NCBI GenBank assembly: GCA_014730285.1
Contig: WJIM01000177.1
Location: 1 to 5,320, forward strand
From: Candidatus Zixiibacteriota bacterium
GTDB taxonomy: Bacteria; Zixibacteria; MSB-5A5; JAABVY01
Direction of reading: 5' to 3'
DNA: 5,320 nucleotides
Positions within the stretch are counted from its first letter, which is position 1. Each line of letters starts with the position of its first letter. Positions 1 through 5,320 of this stretch are shown here, piece after piece. Made by a program: the position numbers and the translations under genes. The notes under the pieces are model-generated. The model was not told the origin of the DNA, made no database searches, and worked only from the letters and a program-made list of their open reading frames with translations.

Positions 1-701
1 AGACGCAGATTGTTCTCGGTAAAGACCTGCTTAACCGGACCGCTGTCGATCCTGCGGACATTTATGAGTGTGACCCAGTCGAAATATTCCGGGACTGTCT
101 GAAGGTCATGATGAACCACAGCTACGGTCTTTCCCGAGTCTTTTAATTCCTTCAGGATATTTATAATCGCTCGCTCGGTGGTAGCATCCACACCCTGAAA
201 CGGCTCATCCATGAAATATATCATGGCATCCTGTACCAATGCCCGCGCCAGGAATACACGTTGCTGCTGTCCGCCCGAAAGCTGGCTTATCTGACGGTCG
301 GCGAATTTCTCCATTCCGACCCGCTCCAGCGCTTCCATGGCATTATGTTTCTCTTTCTTACCGGGGCGTTTGACCCATCCCAGAGAACCGTAACTGCCCA
401 TCATAACCACATCCAGAACATTGGTCGGAAAGTCCCAGTCCACAGACCCGCGCTGCGGAACATAGCCCACCATCTTCCTCTTTTTCCGGTATGGCTGGCC
501 GTAGATCAGAACCTGCCCGGCCGCTGGACGAACCAGTCCCAGGATGGATTTGATAAGCGTGGTCTTGCCGGCTCCGTTGGGACCGACTATCGCCAAAAGA
601 ACTTTGGGCGGTATCTCCAGATCGATATCCCAGAGCACCGGTTTGTCTTTGTATGCAACAGTCAAGTCCGTTACCTGTACAGCCAGATTATTATTTTCCA
701 T
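1..701 (-). CDS. troB: Mn/Zn-type metal ABC transporter ATP-binding protein (3'-truncated by window edge)
   Basis: This is the cytoplasmic ATPase that should power import of Mn(II) or Zn(II) delivered by the lipoprotein encoded just upstream. About 233 residues are visible; the family is usually around 250, so only the C-terminal tail is missing. Visible motifs are Walker A GPNGAGKT (40-47), Q-loop VPQR (Q83), signature LSGGQQQR (141-148), Walker B ending in MDEP (D165, E166), D-loop GVD (170-172) and the switch histidine in VVHHD (H198). The stretch GSVDWDFPTNVLDVVMMG after the Q-loop and the VPEYFDWV stretch near the C-terminus are typical of the TroB/MntB/SitB metal-import branch rather than of general ABC ATPases. 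The ATG at 701 is preceded by AGGAGT six bases upstream, and the gene begins 31 bp after the receptor gene, so it is in the same operon. Mn versus Zn cannot be settled from this subunit; the symbol is given at family level. Confidence 0.93.
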   Translation of the reverse strand, partial: MENNNLAVQVTDLTVAYKDKPVLWDIDLEIPPKVLLAIVGPNGAGKTTLIKSILGLVRPAAGQVLIYGQPYRKKRKMVGYVPQRGSVDWDFPTNVLDVVMMGSYGSLGWVKRPGKKEKHNAMEALERVGMEKFADRQISQLSGGQQQRVFLARALVQDAMIYFMDEPFQGVDATTERAIINILKELKDSGKTVAVVHHDLQTVPEYFDWVTLINVRRIDSGPVKQVFTENNLR

Positions 702-732
702 ATTTTAACTCCTCTCAATTGCGAGGATCAAC

Positions 733-1674
733 TTACTCCGCCAGCAATGCCTCTACGATTGTATCGATATTGTGCCTTACCATGCCCAGATAATTTCCCT
801 CAGGCGTGCCTCTGGTACCCATAGCATCGCTGAAAAGCTCGCCGCCGATTTTGACCTCGAATCCTCTGGATTTTACGGCCGCCTGAACAGCTTCGATATT
901 TCGCTTAGGAACTGAAGACTCTATAAATATCGCCGGAATCTTATTCTCCGCTATATATTCTGCCAGATCCTTGACATCGGCAGTTCCCGCCTCTGATGCC
1001 GTGCTGATGCCCTGAAGGCCCTTGACCTCGAATCCGTAGGCCCGGCCAAAATAACTGAAAGCGTCATGAGCGGTTATAAGAACCCGCTGCTGTTCGGGAA
1101 TTTTTTCGGCCTGGGATTTGATATGTTGATGAAGCGAATCCAGTTGTGCAAGATAAGCCCTGGCATTGTTTTCATAAACCTCAGCTTTATCCGGATCGAT
1201 TTTCTTGAGCATATCTCTGATTCCCTCAACCGCCTTCATCCAGAGAGTAACATCGAACCAGATATGCGGATCGTGTGCGCCTGCATAATCAGCGGAAGAG
1301 AGCAGAATGCCTTTGTCGATCCCTTCGCTAACCGCAAATGTCTGTATTCTTCCGGACATCTGCTCCAGCACCTCGGACATCGCACCCTCCAGATGCAAAC
1401 CGTTGTATAAAATCAGATCGGCATTGCTCATACGGGTAACATCACCCTCGCTGGCCTTGTAAAGATGGGGATCGACTCCGGGACCCATCAGGCCGGTAAC
1501 CTTGACTTCATCGCCGCCCACATTTTTGGCGGCATCTGCAATCATCCCGGTGGTGGCAACTATATTTAACTTGTCATTGCCTTTATCTCCCTCTGCGGCC
1601 TCATCACTTCCGCCGCATCCGAAAAGCAGCATAGAGGCCGTGAGGAATACTATTATATATTTAATCATATTCAT
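733..1674 (-). CDS. troA: Metal-binding lipoprotein, TroA/ZnuA family (ABC transporter receptor, cluster A-I)
   Basis: This is the extracytoplasmic solute-binding protein that captures Mn(II) or Zn(II) for the ABC transporter. Its 313 residues are a normal family length. Residues 1-20 form a lipoprotein signal with lipobox LFGC (Cys20 lipidated), followed by an acidic linker. The four family metal ligands are all visible: H70 in GVDPHLY, H137 in HDPHIWFD, H203 in TAHDAFSYFG and D283 in LFSDAMG. The H-H-H-D set is that of TroA and ZnuA; the strict Mn binders PsaA and MntC carry Glu at the third position. The His-rich loop common in ZnuA is absent, and the C-terminal stretch FSDAMGTRGTPEGNYLGMV is very TroA-like. 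The start at 1674 has a strong AAGGAGGA site (1690-1683) eight bases upstream. The gene starts 50 bp after the barrel gene and ends 31 bp before the ATPase gene, with no terminator seen on either side. Metal identity, Mn or Zn, is undecided. Confidence 0.94.
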   Translation of the reverse strand: MNMIKYIIVFLTASMLLFGCGGSDEAAEGDKGNDKLNIVATTGMIADAAKNVGGDEVKVTGLMGPGVDPHLYKASEGDVTRMSNADLILYNGLHLEGAMSEVLEQMSGRIQTFAVSEGIDKGILLSSADYAGAHDPHIWFDVTLWMKAVEGIRDMLKKIDPDKAEVYENNARAYLAQLDSLHQHIKSQAEKIPEQQRVLITAHDAFSYFGRAYGFEVKGLQGISTASEAGTADVKDLAEYIAENKIPAIFIESSVPKRNIEAVQAAVKSRGFEVKIGGELFSDAMGTRGTPEGNYLGMVRHNIDTIVEALLAE

Positions 1675-1724
1675 TTATTATATCCTCCTTGTAGTCCTTG
1701 GAATATCTGATTTAATCAAAAGTT

Positions 1725-2903
1725 TCAAAAGCGTCCGTTTAAGCCCAGAATAACTCCCTGAACATCGGTAGCATCTCCCAGAGTTGACTGATCATAGTTA
1801 TCCAGAAACAGCTCCGCTTTAATAATCAGGTCCTCAACTATCATGTAGCCGCCGCCGGCCTGAATTCTGGTTATCTTCTGGTCGGTGTACGGGATCGCGC
1901 CGTTGATCTGCACCGCCAGGCCGGGATTGGGAATGGCCTCGGAAATCCCGATACCGTTACCGTCGTCATTCTCCGGCATCCAGCCCGAGATTCGCACTCC
2001 CAGATGCCAGCCCTCACGGCCGTAACGTCCCTCAGCCATCCAGATATTGACATCATCATCGGTATCGGAGTCATTATCATCATAGGAGATCATGCCATAG
2101 TAGCCCTTCACATGCGCTCCCTCGATCGGCGCAAACATCCCCTCTGCCAGAAATCCGCTGAAATCCGATTCGGTGCCGTTTGATCCGGATTCACTGCGGT
2201 CATCGCTGTTGATATAGGAGAATGCAAAATCAAGCTCCCCCTCCGAGACCGGGATTTTGCCCACAGCGGTTCCGGAAATCTCAAATCCGCCATCACTGTT
2301 ATCGGCCGATTCATTGGTGCCGTTGCTGAATGCCAGAGTTGCATCGAAATACTCATGGTTGTAATTGCCCATAGCGCCCACAGTATTTAAAGTTCCCATC
2401 GGGGCGCCCGCAAAGGCGCAGTAGAATAAGGAGTTAAGCAGAAGCGGGTTGCCAAAGCTGTTGCCGTTATTGCTCAGAGATGCGGTCTGCATCCCGAAAG
2501 GGGTGTCGAATGATCCGACTGTGAGTTTGGAGTCATAGTCATCAAAGCTGAACTCGACATTCAAATCCGTTATCTCCACTTCCGATCCGGGGAAACCAAA
2601 ACTTCCCTCGCCCGGACTTCCCTGAAGTTGGAAAACACCCAAAATATTTTCCCGAATCTGCCAATTGAAGTTGATATTTGCGGCGAGATCGAACTGGTTA
2701 CGGCTGGGGCTGTAATCCTCGCTGTTTTCCTGATCGAGGATATTAAACAGGCCAAGATACGCCCCCGTGATATCGACATCGCCTTCATCCTGCGCAAATA
2801 ACGAGCCTGGCAGAATCATCAGGCAGATGATAAGTACCGGCAGAAATATATGGCCGGTATTACATCCTCTCTTTTTGCTGAGATCAATGTTAGTGCTTTG
2901 CAT
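1725..2903 (-). CDS. Outer-membrane beta-barrel (porin-like) protein in metal-uptake operon
   Basis: I do not recognise a named family, but the 392 residues look like an outer-membrane barrel. A long signal peptide (KKR at 10-12, hydrophobic 19-36, probable cleavage after SLFA-37) is followed by alternating-hydrophobicity strands separated by polar Asp/Asn/Gly/Ser loops, and the chain ends in Phe392, the usual barrel assembly signal. The strand-turn stretch LTVGSFDTPFG (127-137) is porin-like. Size and the lack of a plug domain argue against a TonB-dependent receptor. Several loops are strongly acidic, notably 274-285 (YDDNDSDTDDDV), 231-248 and 309-315. The ATG shares one base with the stop codon of the upstream regulator (TAATG) and has GGGAGG five bases upstream, so translation is probably coupled. 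The inferred role is metal passage across the outer membrane for the adjacent ABC system, analogous to the Mn-regulated porin MnoP of Bradyrhizobium. A general porin or structural role is possible. The barrel call is firm; the metal role is inference from context. Confidence 0.82.
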   Translation of the reverse strand: MQSTNIDLSKKRGCNTGHIFLPVLIICLMILPGSLFAQDEGDVDITGAYLGLFNILDQENSEDYSPSRNQFDLAANINFNWQIRENILGVFQLQGSPGEGSFGFPGSEVEITDLNVEFSFDDYDSKLTVGSFDTPFGMQTASLSNNGNSFGNPLLLNSLFYCAFAGAPMGTLNTVGAMGNYNHEYFDATLAFSNGTNESADNSDGGFEISGTAVGKIPVSEGELDFAFSYINSDDRSESGSNGTESDFSGFLAEGMFAPIEGAHVKGYYGMISYDDNDSDTDDDVNIWMAEGRYGREGWHLGVRISGWMPENDDGNGIGISEAIPNPGLAVQINGAIPYTDQKITRIQAGGGYMIVEDLIIKAELFLDNYDQSTLGDATDVQGVILGLNGRF

Positions 2904-2914
2904 TATTTCCTCCC
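2903..2914 (-). promoter_or_regulatory. Coupled stop/start junction with embedded ribosome binding site
   Basis: The last codons of the regulator carry GGGAGG (2914-2909), five bases ahead of the barrel ATG. That ATG overlaps the regulator TAA as TAATG, sharing one base. This fixes the barrel start at 2903 and implies that ribosomes finishing the regulator can reinitiate on the barrel gene. Confidence 0.8.
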
Positions 2915-3577
2915 TTTATCCTTGGGTTGATGAACTCGGATTTTTTCTGCGGCCTTAAGGCCTATTGTATGCTTTTTACTTGTTATCTGTATTTTCAATG
3001 TTTTGCCAACAACGGATTTTTCCAACACCTTTATTTTGTTTCCCGGGATAATATCATTCTCGCCAAGATATGCCAGAAACTCCGGGTCCTCATCGGGAAC
3101 CTCCTCGATTGTTCCCGATTCTCCCTCCTGCACCCGATCGAGCCGCACTGTGTCTTTTATTTTCAATTCGCCGTTGGCGGAGGGTATCGGGGAACCGTGA
3201 GGATCGTGCAGAGGATACCCCAGAAGTTTGTCGATTCTCTCTTCGATCTTGCCCGAGATAACATGCTCCCATTTTTCCGCCTCGCCGTGAACTTCCTCCC
3301 ATGACAGCCCCAGATGTTCGACCAGAAAGAGCTCTATCAATCGATGTGTCCTGAGAGTTTTGAGCGCCAGTTTTCTTCCGATATGGGTAAGTGTTACGCC
3401 TTTGTAGGGCTGATATGACACCAGCTTCTTTCTTGCCAGTTTCTTAAGCATGCCTGTGACCGAGGCCGCCCTAACTCCCATATAGTCGGCCAAATCAGTA
3501 GTAGAAACCTTCTTATCCACCGTTTGCAGCTTAAATATTGACTTTAAATAATTCTCTGTCGATTCCGTATTTTTCAT
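2903..3577 (-). CDS. DtxR/MntR-family metal-dependent transcriptional repressor
   Basis: A cytoplasmic metalloregulator that should repress the operon it heads when Mn(II), or possibly Zn(II) or Fe(II), is abundant. Its 224 residues match the long three-domain DtxR form: winged helix-turn-helix (about 5-70, recognition region GVRAASVTGMLKKLARKKLV), metal-binding and dimerisation domain (about 71-140, with HRLIELFL and WEHVIS), and a C-terminal SH3/FeoA-like domain (about 150-215). Aligned by eye to Corynebacterium DtxR, the ligand positions are H78, E82, H97, E101, E104 and H105. The iron-type Cys102 is replaced by Glu101, as in Mn-responsive MntR (E99); DtxR Met10 (MntR Asp8) is Asn9 here. 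I see no clear Shine-Dalgarno before the ATG, only AT-rich sequence, but the domain begins immediately, so the start is sound and an in-frame TAA lies further upstream. It ends by overlapping the barrel gene start by one base. A promoter and a DtxR-like inverted repeat lie directly upstream, pointing to autoregulation. Confidence 0.93.
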   Translation of the reverse strand: MKNTESTENYLKSIFKLQTVDKKVSTTDLADYMGVRAASVTGMLKKLARKKLVSYQPYKGVTLTHIGRKLALKTLRTHRLIELFLVEHLGLSWEEVHGEAEKWEHVISGKIEERIDKLLGYPLHDPHGSPIPSANGELKIKDTVRLDRVQEGESGTIEEVPDEDPEFLAYLGENDIIPGNKIKVLEKSVVGKTLKIQITSKKHTIGLKAAEKIRVHQPKDKGRK

Positions 3578-3593
3578 ATATTCTAAAATAATA

Positions 3594-3609
3594 TTTAGTT
3601 ATGACTAAA
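3594..3609 (-). promoter_or_regulatory. Probable DtxR/MntR-type operator (TTTAGT-N4-ACTAAA)
   Basis: A perfect 6-bp inverted repeat with a 4-bp centre (TATG as read on the plus strand), similar in form to known DtxR, SirR and MntR boxes built from TTAG...CTAA arms. It lies between the predicted -10 box and the regulator ATG, roughly +6 to +21 from the likely transcription start, where a bound repressor would block the promoter. The inner half-site also pairs with a third element: 3583-3598 reads CTAAA-N6-TTTAG, giving an overlapping, AT-rich second inverted repeat. The assignment rests on shape and position; binding is inferred. Confidence 0.65.
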
Positions 3610-3620
3610 CATATTTTGAT

Positions 3621-3648
3621 ATAATATGTTCCGGCTAATTGAAGTCAA
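3621..3648 (-). promoter_or_regulatory. Sigma70-like promoter of the metal-uptake operon
   Basis: Reading the minus strand, TTGACT (3648-3643) matches the -35 consensus at five of six positions. After 16 bp it is followed by TATTAT (3626-3621), a five-of-six match to the -10 consensus. Transcription would begin near 3614, giving a leader of about 37 nt before the regulator ATG, and the inverted repeat would fall directly downstream of the start point. The AT richness of the region makes the exact -10 register uncertain. Confidence 0.6.
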
Positions 3649-3777
3649 GATAAAATCTATTGAAAATTCGATGGGTTGGCCGTTCTAAAAGAGCTTAAAT
3701 TGAAATTCTACCTGGCAGATGCTTTATATTTATGATCTTCGACATCTCGATCCACTATAAAATTTGGTCAAAAAAAG

Positions 3778-3850
<73 letters not shown>

Positions 3851-3865
3851 GTATATTTAATATAC
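3851..3865. repeat. 15-bp perfect AT-rich palindrome abutting tRNA-Asn 5' end
   Basis: The sequence GTATATT-T-AATATAC is a perfect 7-bp inverted repeat around one base and touches the first base of the tRNA. On the minus strand it includes TATATT (3864-3859), which could serve as a -10 box for the tRNA, although I find no convincing -35 at 16-18 bp; TTGGCC lies 20 bp upstream. Its meaning is unclear and a chance AT-rich palindrome is possible. Confidence 0.5.
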
Positions 3866-3903
3866 GAACCTATTCCTCTATTTCGGCCAATTATTATAAA
3901 TAA

Positions 3904-4476
3904 TTATGCCCTCTTGTCAAGAGCTTTATTTGCCGCTATCATACGTTTTGCCATAGTCCAGATAAGAAATACTATCAAACCGCAGATTGTTCCAAGAATC
4001 GCCCCGGTGAGGACATCGAAGGGGTAATGTACGCCCACAAAAATCCGTGAGAGGGCGATGACTGCCGCAGATATTATAAAGAACCATTTATACTTAGGAT
4101 AACGCCAAACCCAGATCACCGCCTGCCCGAAAGAGTTGGTGGCATGCCCTGAGGGGAAGGATTTACCGCTGGAGCAGTTGATCAAGACATTAAGGCCGTC
4201 GAGATTTTTGCATGGACGCAGTCGTCCCACGAGCGGCTTTATCAGTCCCGAGGAGGCCTGATCGGTCAGAATTACTGTCAGAACCAGAAGCAATGCCGTA
4301 ATCCGGCCGTATTTTCCACCGAATACGGCCGCTGCTATTGCAAAAAACAGAAAGAATATCCTGACAAACCATTCATGCGTGACAATCGGCATGACAAAAT
4401 CAAAAAACGGGTTTGCCAGATTGACGTTCAGAAAATACATCAACTGGTTATCGATATTGATAAGAAAATCCAGCAT
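3904..4476 (-). CDS. PAP2-family membrane phosphatase
   Basis: An integral membrane lipid phosphatase of the type-2 phosphatidic acid phosphatase superfamily. Members dephosphorylate undecaprenyl pyrophosphate, phosphatidate or phosphatidylglycerophosphate at the outer face of the inner membrane. All three motifs are intact in the 190 residues: KX6RP (K80 to R87-P88), PSGH (108-111, catalytic His111) and SRX5HX3D (S143-R144, nucleophile His150, D154). Hydrophobic segments near 38-53, 58-72, 116-125, 131-149 and 155-175 fit the usual compact multi-spanning fold. Cys89 and Cys101 flank the loop between motifs 1 and 2 and could form a periplasmic disulfide. The ATG at 4476 lies 21 bp after the M16 gene stop and lacks an obvious Shine-Dalgarno, so co-transcription and perhaps coupling with the M16 gene is likely. 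Met13 is a weaker alternative start because it would remove conserved-looking N-terminal sequence. The substrate cannot be told from sequence. Confidence 0.92.
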   Translation of the reverse strand: MLDFLINIDNQLMYFLNVNLANPFFDFVMPIVTHEWFVRIFFLFFAIAAAVFGGKYGRITALLLVLTVILTDQASSGLIKPLVGRLRPCKNLDGLNVLINCSSGKSFPSGHATNSFGQAVIWVWRYPKYKWFFIISAAVIALSRIFVGVHYPFDVLTGAILGTICGLIVFLIWTMAKRMIAANKALDKRA

Positions 4477-4497
4477 GCTAAATAAGATAAAATCTGT

Positions 4498-5320
4498 TTA
4501 TTGCAGTCCAACTGTCGCCAGATAATAATCCTGCGAGGGCAGGTATTGAGCAGCCACGCTCAAAATATCATCGACTGTGACGGCTTTAACCTGCTCCATG
4601 TACTCATTCTTATAATCGTAACCTGTGCCCATAAACTCATAAAGCGTCATATAATAGGCCTGGTTGATTCTGGATAACTGCCGCGTGAGTGATGATCCCC
4701 AGATCGAGTTTACGGCCTTGCGCAGTTCAGCCTCGGATACCGGAGCGGTCTGCATTTTGTTAATCTCGGCCAGGATACCGTCATAGGCTACCTGATAATT
4801 ATTTGTGCCGGTACCCATAGAAACAACGAACCATCCGAAATCCGGCGAAGTCGCCAGACCGGCTCCGACCGAATAAGCCAGCCCCTGAACCTCACGAAGC
4901 TCGAGGCTCAGACGTGAGGATAGTATCTCGGTGGCCACATCGAGCGCGGCGTAGTCGGGATGATTGATCCCTATAGTCGGAGCGCCCAGATATATGTAAA
5001 CCTGTTCTTTATCCATAGGAGTGTTTGACTTCACTATGCCGGAGGGCGGATTAGGAGCGGGAATCTCGATTTTGCCAAGCGAGACCCGATCCATCTGCCC
5101 GAATGTCTCTTCCAGCCGGCTTAGAACCCAGTCCAACTCGAGATTCGTGCAGACCGTCAAAATCATATTATTAGGAGCGTAGAACCGCTTATGGTATGCT
5201 TTCAGATTATCCGCGCCGATCGTTGCAACCGTTCTCTGCATACCCAGGGGGACTTTGGCATAAGGGTGATTCTGGCCGAACATCATCTCATAAAAGCTGT
5301 TTCGGGCGGTTTGGTAAGTC
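4498..5320 (-). CDS. M16-family zinc metallopeptidase-like protein, C-terminal part (5' end outside window)
   Basis: About 274 codons of the C-terminal portion of an M16 (pitrilysin/insulysin-like) protein. The frame stays open to the window edge, reading ARNSFYEMMFGQNHPYAKVPLG across the ATG-ATG at 5286, so those Met codons are internal and the true start lies beyond 5320. Family marks are HPYAKVPLG, the YAPNNMILTV stretch before the end of the first subdomain, and LREVQGLAYSVGAG. The last carries the Arg...Tyr pair (codons at 4896-4894 and 4875-4873) that in M16 proteins contacts substrate from the second half. The zinc site HXXEH is not in the visible part; it would lie upstream in a single-unit M16B protease of about 420 residues, or be absent if this is the inactive repeat of a longer protein or a partner subunit. 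It precedes the PAP2 gene by 21 bp. Family is confident; catalytic competence is unknown. Confidence 0.9.
   Translation of the reverse strand, partial: TYQTARNSFYEMMFGQNHPYAKVPLGMQRTVATIGADNLKAYHKRFYAPNNMILTVCTNLELDWVLSRLEETFGQMDRVSLGKIEIPAPNPPSGIVKSNTPMDKEQVYIYLGAPTIGINHPDYAALDVATEILSSRLSLELREVQGLAYSVGAGLATSPDFGWFVVSMGTGTNNYQVAYDGILAEINKMQTAPVSEAELRKAVNSIWGSSLTRQLSRINQAYYMTLYEFMGTGYDYKNEYMEQVKAVTVDDILSVAAQYLPSQDYYLATVGLQ

Noticed and set aside
261..824. Open frame on the plus strand (187 codons)
   Set aside because: It lies antisense across the ATPase gene and the end of the receptor gene, both of which have clear motifs and ribosome sites. Its product shows no recognisable domain.
1066..1410. 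Open frame on the plus strand inside the receptor gene
   Set aside because: It is the reverse-strand shadow of a well-supported metal-binding lipoprotein gene.
1871..2797. Alternative minus-strand frames (1871-2083, 2108-2356, 2570-2797) inside the barrel gene
   Set aside because: The Met/Arg-rich products are typical out-of-frame readings of a GAT/GAC-rich barrel gene and have no ribosome sites of note.
2927..3304. Plus-strand and alternative-frame open frames over the regulator gene
   Set aside because: The minus-strand frame encodes an unmistakable DtxR-family protein; the other frames give low-complexity or composition-biased products.
3692..3742. 16-codon minus-strand reading frame (MSKIINIKHLPGRISI) between the tRNA and the operon promoter
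   Set aside because: It is too short to separate from chance, has only a weak GAG upstream, and no supporting context beyond lying in the intergenic gap.
3889..3905. AATTATT-ATA-AATAATT inverted repeat at the end of the PAP2 gene as a terminator
   Set aside because: The stem is entirely A/T, overlaps the stop codon and is not followed by a T tract, so it is unlikely to be an intrinsic terminator.
5281..5286. ATG-ATG at 5286 as the true start of the M16 gene
   Set aside because: The frame continues upstream with family-like sequence (ARNSFYE), no ribosome site precedes it, and the product would lack the N-terminal part of the domain.

Overview
The window reads as a piece of a Gram-negative bacterial chromosome. 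It encodes an outer-membrane beta-barrel with a signal peptide and a terminal aromatic residue, together with a periplasmic-type lipoprotein metal receptor. Base composition is moderate and the tRNA lacks an encoded CCA. I cannot name the phylum with confidence; the style would fit an FCB-group or candidate-phylum lineage, but that is a guess. Every gene I accept, including the tRNA, lies on the minus strand, so the layout is described from high to low coordinates.

Upstream block (5320 to 3904): the C-terminal part of an M16-family zinc peptidase-like protein (5' end outside the window), followed after 21 nt by a PAP2 membrane phosphatase with all three catalytic motifs. After about 50 AT-rich bases comes a complete tRNA-Asn(GUU) at 3850-3778, followed by seven T residues.

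Downstream block (about 3650 to 1, continuing past the window edge): an apparent metal-acquisition operon. A good sigma70-like promoter (TTGACT, 16 bp, TATTAT) is followed directly by an inverted repeat, TTTAGT-N4-ACTAAA, which looks like a DtxR/MntR-class operator. The genes are then: a DtxR-family metalloregulator; an unidentified outer-membrane barrel whose ATG overlaps the regulator stop codon by one base; a TroA/ZnuA-type metal-binding lipoprotein with an H-H-H-D ligand set; and a TroB/MntB-type ABC ATPase cut by the window start. The permease presumably lies beyond position 1.

Proposed working model (inference): the regulator senses Mn(II) or Zn(II) and represses its own operon when metal is plentiful. 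The barrel would admit metal across the outer membrane, the lipoprotein would capture it in the periplasm, and the ABC transporter would move it into the cytoplasm. The most notable point is the porin-like barrel, rather than a TonB-dependent receptor, placed between the regulator and the ABC genes with a translationally coupled start.
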